Assembly: GCA_009842205.1 (NCBI GenBank)
Contig: VYFX01000077.1
Coordinates: 67,543-131,542 of the forward strand
Length of the DNA: 64,000 nt
Origin: Paracoccaceae bacterium
Lineage (GTDB): Bacteria; Pseudomonadota; Alphaproteobacteria; Rhodobacterales; Rhodobacteraceae
Reading direction: 5' to 3'
Made by a program: the position numbers and the translations under genes. Within the stretch, counting starts at the first letter, position 1; the number at the start of each line of letters is the position of its first letter. This document shows positions 7,802-17,551 of this stretch, in pieces. The notes under the pieces were generated by a model. It was not told the origin of the DNA. It saw only the letters and a program-made list of their open reading frames with translations, and made no database searches.

Positions 7802-9603
7802 AATCCAATCCAGTCTCCATAAATCGAGATCACGTCCGGGTAGTGCAACTCTTTTTTATGGGCTATTCTGGAAACATCTGTAAACCAGATGGGTATTACA
7901 TATCTTCCAGCAATGAGGATTCTGTCCAAAGCCCTCACGGCAGCTACAAAATCTTCCTTTTCCCGAGCTCGAAGCATACTAGCGATCATTTCTTCAGCTG
8001 GTGGATTATCCATTCCCATCCAATTTCTACTGCCAGGTGTATTTATGCCGTCCTTTCCCCAGTACAAGTATTGTTCATTACCAGGGCTGAGTGACATTCC
8101 TCTTGCATAAAAGGCCATATCGAAATCATAGGCATTCGTACGTTCACGGTATTGTGCACTGTCAATTACGGTAATTACGAGTTTTATTCCCAACCTCTGC
8201 AGGGCTTGTTCATATATATTCGCTATGGCAAGTGATTCGCTTGCTCCCTGGACCAGTATTAAATCAATTTCAAATGCGGACCCTTCGCTGTTGCGGAGAA
8301 TACCTTCATCGTCAACTTCCCATCCAACTTCCGTGAGCAATTGGGATGCTTTTCTGATATTCCTCCTGTTCTGTTCATTGCCATCAGAAACTGGTAATTC
8401 GTATCCTTCCATTACCCCAGGCAATAATTGATCATTGAATGGTTCCAGCAACGCTTTCACTTTACCGGTAGCAGGTCCTGGTCGCATTCCCAGTTCCGAA
8501 TTGGAAAAATAGGAGGTTATTCTAGGTGGTTTTCCACCTTCCAGTGTCTGGTTGATAAACTCATAATTGAAAGCATGTATCAAGGCATCCCTTACCCGCC
8601 AATCCTTGAATTTATCCTTGCGAGTATTAAGCACGAAACCTCTTATACCCGAAGGTCTTTCATTGGGAATTTCGGACTTGACGACGTCCCCTTCCTGAAC
8701 AGCCGGAAAATTATAAAGTGTATCCCATTTCTCGGAATTATATTCCCTGAAGGATGAAAATTCCCCTGCCTTGAAGGCCTCGAACACGACTCCACCGTCA
8801 CCATAATATTCGTATACAATCTCATCAAAATTATGTCTTCCCTTGTTGAAGGCCAAATCCTTTCCCCAATAATCGGGGTTTCTGGTGAACTTGAGAAACC
8901 TGCCAGTTTCGTATTCTGAAAGTAGGTAGGGGCCTGATCCAATGGGGAGTTCAAGCGAACTTTCATCAAATTCCCTGCCTTCCCATTCGGATTTGGGTAA
9001 AATGGGTCTTAATCCAGCAATCAGGGGTATTTCCCGATCGATAACATTGAAGTCTATTCTTACCGAACGCTCTCCTGTTTGGGTAATGGATTCAATTTTA
9101 TTCCATGCTGTACGATACCTTGGATGCCCTTTGGTCCCCAAGATTTCAAAAGACCATATTACATCCTCGACAGTCACTGGATTTCCATTCGAAAATCTAG
9201 CTTCTTCTCTCAAGGTAAACTCTACCCAATCCCTTTCATCACTGGTTTCTATGGTTTCAGCCAGCAATCCGTACAAGGAAAATGGTTCATCCCAGTTTCT
9301 CCCCATGAGTGGTTCATAAACCAATGACCTTATTGCCCAGGGAGCTCTTCCCTTGACTATCCACGGGTTCAGGGAATCGAAGGAACCTGCAAAGCCGTAT
9401 TCCATGGTTCCCCCCTTTGGTGCATCAGGGTTGGCATAAGGCAGATGTGAATAATCAGGATCCAAGGCCGGTTGCCCATACATGGCTATTCCATGTGCTG
9501 CTTGTTGGGTAAACCCCTTATTTACCAGTCCCGCTGAGGATATCAAAACGACTCCCAGAACCAGGGCAAACTTCAACCAAAACGTCTGTATAACTTGTAA
9601 CAT
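7771..9603 (-). CDS. YejA-type peptide ABC transporter binding protein (SBP family 5)
   Basis: A periplasmic solute-binding protein of family 5, 610 residues, with an N-terminal hydrophobic signal (FALVLGVVLISSAGLV). The mature start HGIAMYGQPAL, the stretch PYANPDAPKGG and the segment SFDSLNPWIVKGR are typical of the YejA subgroup, which in E. coli serves the YejABEF transporter for peptides such as microcin C. No permease or ATPase gene is next to it, so it must work with subunits encoded elsewhere. Its 3' end is antisense to the last codons of the DUF502 gene. Confidence 0.9.
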   Translation of the reverse strand: MLQVIQTFWLKFALVLGVVLISSAGLVNKGFTQQAAHGIAMYGQPALDPDYSHLPYANPDAPKGGTMEYGFAGSFDSLNPWIVKGRAPWAIRSLVYEPLMGRNWDEPFSLYGLLAETIETSDERDWVEFTLREEARFSNGNPVTVEDVIWSFEILGTKGHPRYRTAWNKIESITQTGERSVRIDFNVIDREIPLIAGLRPILPKSEWEGREFDESSLELPIGSGPYLLSEYETGRFLKFTRNPDYWGKDLAFNKGRHNFDEIVYEYYGDGGVVFEAFKAGEFSSFREYNSEKWDTLYNFPAVQEGDVVKSEIPNERPSGIRGFVLNTRKDKFKDWRVRDALIHAFNYEFINQTLEGGKPPRITSYFSNSELGMRPGPATGKVKALLEPFNDQLLPGVMEGYELPVSDGNEQNRRNIRKASQLLTEVGWEVDDEGILRNSEGSAFEIDLILVQGASESLAIANIYEQALQRLGIKLVITVIDSAQYRERTNAYDFDMAFYARGMSLSPGNEQYLYWGKDGINTPGSRNWMGMDNPPAEEMIASMLRAREKEDFVAAVRALDRILIAGRYVIPIWFTDVSRIAHKKELHYPDVISIYGDWIGFQPDVWWFEE

Positions 9604-9658
9604 ATGAGCAACACCAAAATTATTTTATCTATAAAAGGACTAATTCTACATTTTCTAA

Positions 9659-9687
9659 TTGTAATTATTGACAGATAGTACTATTAT
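9659..9687 (+). promoter_or_regulatory. Candidate sigma-70-type promoter for the small RNA
   Basis: TTGTAA (9659-9664) and TATTAT (9682-9687) are 17 bp apart, a reasonable -35/-10 pair that would start RNA near 9694. A perfect TTGACA at 9668-9673 also lies here but has no -10 at proper spacing. Confidence 0.45.
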
Positions 9688-9693
9688 CTACTC

Positions 9694-9768
9694 ACTGCTC
9701 GACAGGTTTCTTGTCTGTACGAAACCTGCCTCAATGACTTCTTGCCCGCCCTAGTGCGGGCTTTTTTT
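9694..9768 (+). ncRNA. Candidate small regulatory RNA with intrinsic terminator
   Basis: Within 376 bp that contain no ORF, the plus strand shows a complete small-RNA layout. A possible promoter comes first, then a perfect 8-bp hairpin CAGGTTTC/GAAACCTG (9703-9710 with 9721-9728, 10-nt loop), an unpaired 15-nt linker (CCTCAATGACTTCTT), and a GC-rich terminator. No plus-strand gene ends nearby, so the terminator cannot belong to an upstream mRNA. The length would be about 75 nt. It might instead be an attenuated leader of the downstream bdhA gene, 230 bp away. I do not recognise the family. Confidence 0.55.
9744..9768 (+). terminator. Strong Rho-independent terminator without an upstream ORF
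   Basis: GCCCGC (9744-9749) and GCGGGC (9756-9761) form a 6-bp GC-only stem with a CCTAGT loop, followed by seven T residues (9762-9768). This is the best-formed intrinsic terminator in the window and points along the plus strand. Confidence 0.9.
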
Positions 9769-10000
9769 GCTGAAAAATTCATATCTTGGGATTCTATCGC
9801 TAATTTTACACATTACTTTCACCTATAGGGCTTGATAGAAAAGCTATAAATTTCTAGCGGAACTAGTGATCTATCTCTAATTATCAAATGGCTATTAATT
9901 GTATAAAATTTGCAGGTCAATGGTTTGTGGAAAACATGGTATCTGTTAATCCAAATGATAAATCTTACATCAGGGTCATTTGAAGACAGGATCGATGTAC

Positions 10001-10774
10001 ATGAATTTTTTAAAGAAAACTGTATTGGTAACCGGCTCCACTACGGGCATCGGTCTGGGGATAGTAAATAAATTTGCCTCATTTGGGGCTAATGTTATCC
10101 TAAATTCCTTCGATAATAACCCCGATAACCATGAACTGGCATCTCAAATTGCTGAAAAATACGATACAAATGCCGTATTCAAGAAAGCCGATTTGATCTA
10201 TCCCGATGAAGCAAGAAAACTGGTAAAAGATACACCAGATATCGATATCCTGGTTAATAATGCAGGAATTCAGCACGTATCACCTATTGAAGATTTTCCA
10301 TCCGAAAAATGGAATGATATCATTGCCGTGAATTTATCGTCGGCATTTCATACCATTGCCGAAGCACTCCCGATAATGAAAAGAAAGGGCTGGGGGCGAA
10401 TTATCAACATAAGTTCAGTACATGGATTGCGTGCTTCACCTTATAAATCGGCGTATATTTCTGCAAAACATGGAATTATCGGATTGACCAAGACTGTAGC
10501 TTTGGAAACGGCAGAAATGCCAATAACTTGCAATGCAATTTGCCCTGGATATGTCCTTACGCCATTGGTTGAATCACAAATTCCCGATCAAATGAACGTA
10601 CATAATAAAGACAGGGAAGCTATAATCAGGGATGTGATGCTGGCCAGACAGCCATCAAAAGAATTTGTTTCTGCAGAACAAATTGCCGATGCAACAGTGT
10701 TTCTTTGTTCAGAAGCCGCTGATCAGATAACCGGAACTACCTTGTCGCTTGATGGCGGATGGACTTCAATGTAA
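10001..10774 (+). CDS. bdhA: 3-hydroxybutyrate dehydrogenase (SDR family)
   Basis: A short-chain dehydrogenase of about 257 residues that oxidises D-3-hydroxybutyrate to acetoacetate with NAD, linking ketone or polyhydroxybutyrate use to acetyl-CoA. Upstream in-frame starts exist at 9980 and 9995. ATG 10001 has AGGA at a suitable distance and gives the family's usual length. Features are TGSTTGIGLGI (cofactor loop), VNNAGIQHVSPIEDFP, SSVHGL with the YxxxK pair in SAYISAK, and CPGYVLTPLVESQIPDQ, which is typical of this subgroup. Its end overlaps that of convergent mfd by 9 bp. Confidence 0.88.
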   Translation: MNFLKKTVLVTGSTTGIGLGIVNKFASFGANVILNSFDNNPDNHELASQIAEKYDTNAVFKKADLIYPDEARKLVKDTPDIDILVNNAGIQHVSPIEDFPSEKWNDIIAVNLSSAFHTIAEALPIMKRKGWGRIINISSVHGLRASPYKSAYISAKHGIIGLTKTVALETAEMPITCNAICPGYVLTPLVESQIPDQMNVHNKDREAIIRDVMLARQPSKEFVSAEQIADATVFLCSEAADQITGTTLSLDGGWTSM

Positions 10775-13700
10775 GGAAACAACCTTAGCCTGTTTTTCTT
10801 CACCCAGACTGATAAGATCTTTAAGCAATTTCTGTATTCCCCGAATTCTGGTTTTTTCATCAACCCACTTCTTGGGAATAAAGATTCGGTCCTGAAATAT
10901 CCTTATACCCGGACCTTGGGTGTTCAGAAATCTCATTAACTGGTCTGGATTGTTGAATTCATTGTTGAAAAATTTGATGGAAGCACCCTTCTCGCTGCAA
11001 TCCAGATTGCTGATACCAGCATTGATGCAAAGATCCTTAATGTTCAGGAGAATGAAAAAATTTTTTACTTCTTTAGGCATAGATCCAAATCTATCGGTGA
11101 TCTCTTCGGCTATGGAGTTCAAATCCTCATCCTCCATATCTGATAATCGGCGGTATATTCCCAATCTGGTATTCAAATCCTTTATGTAATCCTCAGGGAT
11201 TCTTGCTTCCATGCCAAGATTCAGTTTTGGTGAAATGACATTCTTTGATTTTTTCTTTTTCAGTTCCCCTCTTTCCCTTTCCAGATTTTCTACCGCTTCC
11301 TGAAGCATTTTCAGGTAAAGTTCGAATCCGACTTCCTGGATGTGACCGGATTGCTGTTCCCCAAGAAGATTGCCCGCACCTCTGTGATCGAGATCATGTG
11401 CTGCCAGTGAAAACCCGGCACCTAAAGAATTTAGGGACGAAAATACCCTTAATCTGGATACAGCCCCCTCAGTTAGTTTTCTGTTTGGTGGATATGTAAT
11501 ATAGGCATAAGCCCTAACGCTGGAACGTCCCACCCTGCCCCTGATTTGATAGAGTTGTGCCAAACCGAATTTTTGGGCATCATAAATTATGATTGTATTT
11601 GCTGAAGGAATATCCAGACCCGAGGCAACAATTGTTGTAGAAAGCATGGCATCGGTTTTTCCCGAATAAAAGTGAACAACCTTTTTTTCCAATTCATCCG
11701 GTTTCATTTGACCATGTGCTTTGGTGAAGGTTATTTCCGGAACCTGCTCCTCCAGAAATCTTTCCAATGGTTCCAGATCTTTTATCCTTGGCGTAATGAG
11801 AAAGCTTTGACCTCCCCTTTGTTTTTCTCTCAATAATGCTTGCCTGACCATTATCGGATCAAATTCAGTAACAAAGGTTTTTATGGCGATTCGGTCCAAT
11901 GGAGGAGTACCGATCAAAGAAATATCCCTAGCTCCAGAAATTGTTAATTGGAGGGTTCTTGGTATGGGGGTTGCAGTTAAGGTTAGAACATGAACACCAT
12001 CCTTCAGCTTTTTCAACTTTTCTTTCTGAACAACGCCAAAATTTTGTTCCTCATCAATAATCAGCAATCCCAAATTCTCGAATTTGACCTTGGAACCCAA
12101 TAATGCATGAGTACCGATTACAATGTCCGTAGTTCCGTTTTCCAATCGGGAAAGAACCTCTGGATGAGATTTTTGCGGTACCAATCTGGAAAGATTGGAA
12201 ATTTCCAGGGGAAAGCTTTGAAGCCTTTCCTGAAACTTGGTAAGATGTTGTCGTACAAGAAGTGTAGTCGGAGCTACTACTGCAACCTGTTTACCTGACA
12301 TGGCTGTAATAAAGGCTGCCCGAATTGCCACTTCGGTTTTTCCAAATCCCACATCTCCACAAATCAACCGATCCATGGGTTTTCCGCTTTCAAGATCGTA
12401 CAGGACATCCGCAATGGCCTTCTCTTGGTCAGCTGTTTCCATGAATGGGAATTTTGATAGGAGTAAATCCCATTCTTTTGATTCGTATCTGAGTACTGGT
12501 GCTGATTCAAGTTTTCGTTTGGCTGAAGTAGCAACCAAATCACCTGCCAGGGCAAGCAAATCCTTTTTGAGTTTTGCCTTGCGTTCTTGCCAGGCTGTGC
12601 CACCAATAACATCAAGCCTGGCCTCATTGTTGCCTAGCTTCGATAACAAATCCATGTTTTCAACGGGCAAGTATAGCTTCGTACCACCGGAATATTCCAA
12701 GGCAATACAATCCTGGTTTCGTCCGGCGGTGATAATTTTGTCAATTTCCAGGAATTTACCTACTCCATGATCTCTATGAACTATTAGATCCCCTGGTAAT
12801 AACTCACCGAATTCCTTGAGGAAATTTGTTGTTGATTTCTTTTTGGAATAATGGATTTTCTTGCGAGGACCAAAAATATCTTGCTCGGAAATTACCGTTA
12901 AATCATCACAGGTGAAACCCCAAGCTAACTTTAACACTCCAATCATCAATAAATTGTTTGAATCACGAAGGTTAGTAAAATTATCTACTTTTTGTATGTG
13001 AGTAATGTTTTCATCCCTGAGATACTCTTCAATCCTTTCAAGAGATCCCTCAGTCCAGCATGCAATCAGCACATTTCGCTTGGTGAGTTCTTCTCGAATC
13101 AGTTCTGGCAAATTGTTAATACTGCTTTTGCTTAAACCCCTTTCGGGCTTGATTGATGAAACACGTTTGCCACCACAAGAGTGAACCCTTGTTCTGGCAG
13201 GGACTTTGTAGGGGGTAATAATACATCTGTTTTCAGCTTTGATGGTTTTTTGGAGACTCTTGTAATCCACGAAGAAATTCCCTGGTGGGCATGGGTAGTA
13301 ATTCTGTTCGAAATGATTGGTCCTTGAGCCATTTGCCCGCCTGGACTCATAAAGTTCGTTGATGAATTCCAGCCTTGATGAAATTCTTTGCTTTACTTCT
13401 TCTTCTACAAAAACAAATGCTTCCGGAAAATAATCGAAGATCAATTCCATCTTGTCGTAAAAGAATGGCAACCAATGCTCAATTCCCTGGATTAAAATTC
13501 CTGCTGAAATGGATTGATAGATTGAAAGGTCATCCTGGTTGATTCCAAACTGGGTACGAAAGTTTTTCCTAAACCTGGTTATTGAACCTTCATCGAGAAT
13601 CACTTCCGATACAGGGAAGAAATCTACCCTCTTCCTACGTGCTACAGTAATTTGTGTTTCGGGTGAAAATTGTCTGAGTCCATCAACTGTATCCCCAAAA

Positions 13701-14242
13701 AAATCAATTCTAAAGGGATTTCCATATCCTGGAGGAAAAACATCGATTATCCCGCCTCTCAAGGCAAATTCTCCAGGCTCCAGTACCTTTGAAACATTAT
13801 TGAAACCCATCAATGTCAGGTAGTTTTGGAATTTTGTTGGATTTACATTCTGTTGAAGCTCAATTCTGAAATGCGAATTATGAAACACGTATTGTGGTGG
13901 AATTTTCTGGGTTGCACTGTTTGCCGTGCAAAGAACCACATACCCCCCTTTTCTTCTTAAGCCCCTTGAAGTACCCAAAGTATAAATTCTTTTCGATTTT
14001 ACGCGGGGATTGGGTGAAATCCGGCTGTATGGTGGACAGTCCCAAGCAGGAAATTCAACAATTCTGGTTTCGGGCGAAAAAAAGCTGAATAAGTTTTTTA
14101 CCTCCTCCAATCTTCTTTCATCGCGTGCGACATGTATTACCGGCCGCCCGGTCTGCTCCATAAATTGCAACATCAATCTCACATCCAAACCTTCTGGGGT
14201 TTCAGAAAGTATGGCTGGGGCTTTGGGAGGTAGTTCTTTCAT
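10766..14242 (-). CDS. mfd: Transcription-repair coupling factor
   Basis: Mfd pushes stalled RNA polymerase off damaged DNA and recruits UvrA. From the ATG at 14242 it has 1158 residues, close to the E. coli length (1148). An upstream in-frame start at 14287 would add 15 residues that look unrelated. The UvrB-like N-terminal part (EPGEFALRGGIIDVFPPG) is followed by the RNA-polymerase-interacting domain (PGDLIVHRDHGVGKF), then the RecG-type motor with Walker A GDVGFGKTE near residue 627 and DEEQ box in IIDEEQNFGV. Further C-terminal are TATPIPRT and QIRGRVGRS. It is transcribed alone and diverges from hemB. Confidence 0.97.
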   Translation of the reverse strand: MKELPPKAPAILSETPEGLDVRLMLQFMEQTGRPVIHVARDERRLEEVKNLFSFFSPETRIVEFPAWDCPPYSRISPNPRVKSKRIYTLGTSRGLRRKGGYVVLCTANSATQKIPPQYVFHNSHFRIELQQNVNPTKFQNYLTLMGFNNVSKVLEPGEFALRGGIIDVFPPGYGNPFRIDFFGDTVDGLRQFSPETQITVARRKRVDFFPVSEVILDEGSITRFRKNFRTQFGINQDDLSIYQSISAGILIQGIEHWLPFFYDKMELIFDYFPEAFVFVEEEVKQRISSRLEFINELYESRRANGSRTNHFEQNYYPCPPGNFFVDYKSLQKTIKAENRCIITPYKVPARTRVHSCGGKRVSSIKPERGLSKSSINNLPELIREELTKRNVLIACWTEGSLERIEEYLRDENITHIQKVDNFTNLRDSNNLLMIGVLKLAWGFTCDDLTVISEQDIFGPRKKIHYSKKKSTTNFLKEFGELLPGDLIVHRDHGVGKFLEIDKIITAGRNQDCIALEYSGGTKLYLPVENMDLLSKLGNNEARLDVIGGTAWQERKAKLKKDLLALAGDLVATSAKRKLESAPVLRYESKEWDLLLSKFPFMETADQEKAIADVLYDLESGKPMDRLICGDVGFGKTEVAIRAAFITAMSGKQVAVVAPTTLLVRQHLTKFQERLQSFPLEISNLSRLVPQKSHPEVLSRLENGTTDIVIGTHALLGSKVKFENLGLLIIDEEQNFGVVQKEKLKKLKDGVHVLTLTATPIPRTLQLTISGARDISLIGTPPLDRIAIKTFVTEFDPIMVRQALLREKQRGGQSFLITPRIKDLEPLERFLEEQVPEITFTKAHGQMKPDELEKKVVHFYSGKTDAMLSTTIVASGLDIPSANTIIIYDAQKFGLAQLYQIRGRVGRSSVRAYAYITYPPNRKLTEGAVSRLRVFSSLNSLGAGFSLAAHDLDHRGAGNLLGEQQSGHIQEVGFELYLKMLQEAVENLERERGELKKKKSKNVISPKLNLGMEARIPEDYIKDLNTRLGIYRRLSDMEDEDLNSIAEEITDRFGSMPKEVKNFFILLNIKDLCINAGISNLDCSEKGASIKFFNNEFNNPDQLMRFLNTQGPGIRIFQDRIFIPKKWVDEKTRIRGIQKLLKDLISLGEEKQAKVVSLH

Positions 14243-14508
14243 TGGGTAAATTATGTATGCAACCTTAACTGAAAGTAAAACTTGCAACCTAAAATAATTT
14301 CATGGCAATACGAATTTTGGAAAGTTCCCGAAGAGTAAATTGTTAACCTGATTGATACGAGAATTCGTCTTTAATTGTGGGTTTTTGAGGTTTAATCAAC
14401 CTGATTTCAACAATTTGCAAACAAAGAAGCCGCCAACATATCTTTGATTGTGCATAATAATTTACTATTTCATTTCCTCAAGGTTTCTCCAAATTTGACC
14501 ATTTTACA

Positions 14509-15507
14509 ATGAAAATAGTTACATCCCGGTTTCCAAGCTCCCGTCCTCGAAGATTGAGGAGATCAAAAAATATCAGGAGTCTGGTTCAGGAAACCTCATT
14601 TTCGGTTTCTGATCTTATTTGGCCCGTATTCATATGCGAAGGAGCAAAAAAAAGGGTGGAAGTCAAATCCATGCCGGGTGTTTTCAGGCTATCAATTGAT
14701 GAAGCATTAAAAGAAATAGGTAAATTTTACCAACTCGGTTTACCAGCGGTAGCACTCTTTCCCTGTGTGCCAGAAGAAGACAAGAGTGCAGATTGCAGCA
14801 ATGCCTGGAATCCTGATAATCTTGCAAACAGGGCTACCAAGGCCATCAAGAAGGAATATCCCGATTTGCTTGTAATGCTGGATGTTGCCTTGGACCCATA
14901 CAATATACATGGGCATGATGGATTGGTCAGTGATGGTATAATCCTTAATGACGAAACCATTGATTGTTTAGGCAAGCAGGCCCTGAGTCATGCAGCATCT
15001 GGAGCGGATATTATTGGTCCTTCTGATATGATGGATGGCAGAGTCGGGTTGATCCGGGAAAATCTGGAAGCAAACGGTTATAAGGATGTGATCATATTAT
15101 CCTACTCGGCCAAATACGCCTCTTCATTTTACAGTGGATTCAGGGATGCTGTTGGTGCGGGCAGCTTGCTGGTTGGTGACAAGAAATCATATCAATTGGA
15201 CATTGCCAATTCCGATGAAGCCCTCAGAATGATACAGAGGGACCTGGAAGAAGGCGCAGATATGGTTATGGTAAAACCTGGACTACCTTATCTGGATATT
15301 TGCCGAAGGGTAAAGGATACCTTCAATATTCCCGTTTTTGCTTATCAGGTTTCCGGTGAGTACAGCATGATACAAAATGCCATTATTTACGGATTGATTC
15401 CCGAAGAGGAAACTGTCATTGAAACCATGATATCTTTCAAACGAGCAGGTTGTGCAGGTGTTTTGACCTATTTTGCACCAGTAATTATCGAGTATCTCAA
15501 AGATTGA
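14509..15507 (+). CDS. hemB: Delta-aminolevulinic acid dehydratase (porphobilinogen synthase)
   Basis: HemB condenses two 5-aminolevulinates to porphobilinogen, an early step of haem and corrinoid synthesis. The 332-residue protein has both Schiff-base lysines: K202 in SYSAKYASSFY and K256 in MVMVKPGLPYLD. The segment VALDPYNIHGHDG takes the place of the cysteine-rich zinc site found in animal enzymes, as expected for the Mg-dependent alphaproteobacterial type. A weak hairpin follows the stop. Confidence 0.97.
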   Translation: MKIVTSRFPSSRPRRLRRSKNIRSLVQETSFSVSDLIWPVFICEGAKKRVEVKSMPGVFRLSIDEALKEIGKFYQLGLPAVALFPCVPEEDKSADCSNAWNPDNLANRATKAIKKEYPDLLVMLDVALDPYNIHGHDGLVSDGIILNDETIDCLGKQALSHAASGADIIGPSDMMDGRVGLIRENLEANGYKDVIILSYSAKYASSFYSGFRDAVGAGSLLVGDKKSYQLDIANSDEALRMIQRDLEEGADMVMVKPGLPYLDICRRVKDTFNIPVFAYQVSGEYSMIQNAIIYGLIPEEETVIETMISFKRAGCAGVLTYFAPVIIEYLKD

Positions 15508-15515
15508 GTTTACAT

Positions 15516-15538
15516 TTACCAAGCAATAAATTTGGTAA
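15516..15538 (+). terminator. Possible hemB terminator
   Basis: TTACCAA (15516-15522) and TTGGTAA (15532-15538) form a 7-bp AT-rich stem just behind hemB, followed by TTATATAG. It is weak, and its strength is uncertain. Confidence 0.35.
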
Positions 15539-15620
15539 TTATATAGACAAACCCTTATTGTGGCAAATACCATCCACATTCAAAGAGGCGGCCCCCTTGC
15601 ATTCGTTGTACTTCCTTGAA

Positions 15621-16739
15621 CTAGAAGGAAAAGGAAATTGCCGCTTGAAGCGTTGTCTCATCCGATTTAACAACAGTTGCTGACACTGAACTTGAGGGAC
15701 CCAGCTCCAGGGTTTCACCATCCTTCTTGTCAATTCCGACCTCAAGGGTGGCACCGCCACCAAGATCGTAGGTGAAATCAACCTCGATCAACTTGGTCCT
15801 TGCATTTCCATTTGCTCTATTATTATCAGGAGTAACTTCCAACGCAGTCACCTGCTCAACCTTGAAAGTGGAATATCCAACCGAGAAGGTGGCACCCTCA
15901 CCTGCTGACATCGAAGCCTTGACACCCAATCCCATGTTGTCCTGGTTTACCCGTCGGTCAGTGCTAGGGGTGTTATAAACAAATACCTTGTTCCTGTACT
16001 CCGATCTGGACCAATAGACAAAGGTACTTACACCGGAAAGGTCGGCACCCACGCCAATGGCAAGCCCGTCCTCGGAATCCATGCCGATGCCGACATTGAT
16101 CGTATCGATCGAATGGCTGACGCCGATCGACCAGTCATTGTCCCTGTCCGCAGCAGTTGCATAGGCATCGCGTAAAGCATGATTTTCTTCTAAAAAGAAA
16201 TTCACTGCATTCACTGTTCGTCGCGCAGGAATCTCAATTCCAGGATCTGCGGCAGTGATCCTGAAACTGGTATCCCCGAAGGAGCCCGACAGGGCAATGG
16301 TTGCATCATTCCCGCCACCGAAGTGATCATCGGCAACACCGAATCCTCCGGCCAGGTCGATGCCCGGATCATTGCCACCGAACTGAAGCTTCCAGGAACC
16401 GTCGCCCCCGCCGACAAATACATAGGAATCCTTGACAACGGGTTTGTTCTCCTCTCCGGTATCATCCCTGATGGACATCCCGGCTCCGAACATCAAACCG
16501 CCATCGGTCGTTCCAGTGGAATCGAATGTAACCTTGTAGGCCCGGACCAGACTGAAATCCTCTGTCGCTTCATTTCCGTCATCCACGTTCCTTATCCCGA
16601 TCTTGCCCGAACCACCCACTTTTACTGAAGGTGCCGGGGCTTCCATCATCATCTCCCCGTCCATTGCATCCTCTTCCATGGCAAATACCATGCTTCCGAA
16701 AAGCGCAAGGGCCGAAGCGAATACGACTATTCTTTTCAT
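15621..16739 (-). CDS. Outer-membrane porin
   Basis: A 372-residue beta-barrel porin of the alphaproteobacterial type. It has a clear signal peptide (MKRIVVFASALALFGSMVFA), an acidic, Met-rich linker at the mature N-terminus, a first strand SVKVGGSGKIGIR, repeated alternating beta segments, and the C-terminal aromatic residue (SFSF) recognised by the Bam machinery. A strong GGGAGGG ribosome site precedes the ATG, as expected for an abundant protein. The gene is richer in GC than its neighbours, probably from codon bias for high expression. Confidence 0.9.
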   Translation of the reverse strand: MKRIVVFASALALFGSMVFAMEEDAMDGEMMMEAPAPSVKVGGSGKIGIRNVDDGNEATEDFSLVRAYKVTFDSTGTTDGGLMFGAGMSIRDDTGEENKPVVKDSYVFVGGGDGSWKLQFGGNDPGIDLAGGFGVADDHFGGGNDATIALSGSFGDTSFRITAADPGIEIPARRTVNAVNFFLEENHALRDAYATAADRDNDWSIGVSHSIDTINVGIGMDSEDGLAIGVGADLSGVSTFVYWSRSEYRNKVFVYNTPSTDRRVNQDNMGLGVKASMSAGEGATFSVGYSTFKVEQVTALEVTPDNNRANGNARTKLIEVDFTYDLGGGATLEVGIDKKDGETLELGPSSSVSATVVKSDETTLQAAISFSF

Positions 16740-17399
16740 CTATCCCTCCCTTTTTTACACTTGATAATATAAAGTACCAAGGTTTGTTCGGGCGGCTGAA
16801 CGACCAGGCAATTCAGGACAAAAGGGCCTTGACCTTGGCGAATTCAGACATCCCGTCCTGATGGAACAGGGGGCGGGTCAATCAGGAGAATCATTGGCTT
16901 GATTCCGATTCATCGAGCCAAGGGGAATAATCCATTCCGGTCTTGGCAGCACTTCAAATCCACCACCAATTCAATTGCTGTTTCAGGCAGAAGGGAAAGG
17001 GCAATGTTCGAGGTATGGCTTCTGCAGGAAACCCTCGATAGTGCAATATCTTCCGGACCGGACCATTCGACCGGTTGCCATGCGATTCCCTGATGGAATT
17101 AAGCACACAACAATCGATGAAGGGTCTGGGAAGATTGATTCAAAAAGCAAATGCTTCCGGTCAATGTCCAGCCTGACATGAGCGTCCTGAAATCATGCCA
17201 GTTGCAAAAGAGTTACTGCCCCAAATTAAATCTAAAAAATGCTTTCCTTTGCTCCCCAAAAATGCTAATTGTTGCCCCGTTGCCAATGGCACTGCCATTC
17301 AGTAATTTATATTATCAAGCAGTAACTCATAAAAAAACAGCGAATGTGAAGGGGTGGCCTTTGCCACTATAAGGGTTTGTCAACCTAAATACATAATTC

Positions 17400-17414
17400 C
17401 CATAAATTTTATGG
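17400..17414. repeat. Short palindrome, possible operator
   Basis: CCATAAA-T-TTTATGG is a perfect 15-bp palindrome in the spacer between the porin and the SYLF gene. It has the size of a dimeric repressor site. No regulator can be named. Confidence 0.3.
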
Positions 17415-17515
17415 CTCTTCGTCCATAAAGGTGTGTTTTCAATTATCAAACACCACATAATTGAAAATAATTAACCGCTAGTAATAGAATTCAAAACGAT
17501 AAACCGAAACCATTG

Positions 17516-17551
17516 CTGGATAAGATTGTTCCGGGTGGTAACCTTATCCAG
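17516..17551. repeat. Hairpin-forming inverted repeat
   Basis: CTGGATAAG (17516-17524) and CTTATCCAG (17543-17551) are a perfect 9-bp inverted repeat with an 18-nt loop that can add further pairs (GTT/AAC). There is no T-tract on either side, so this is not a classic terminator. It lies 255 bp before the SYLF gene. Confidence 0.4.

Noticed and set aside
12237..12770. Plus-strand frame of 177 codons inside mfd
   Set aside because: Antisense shadow of the conserved Mfd helicase region.
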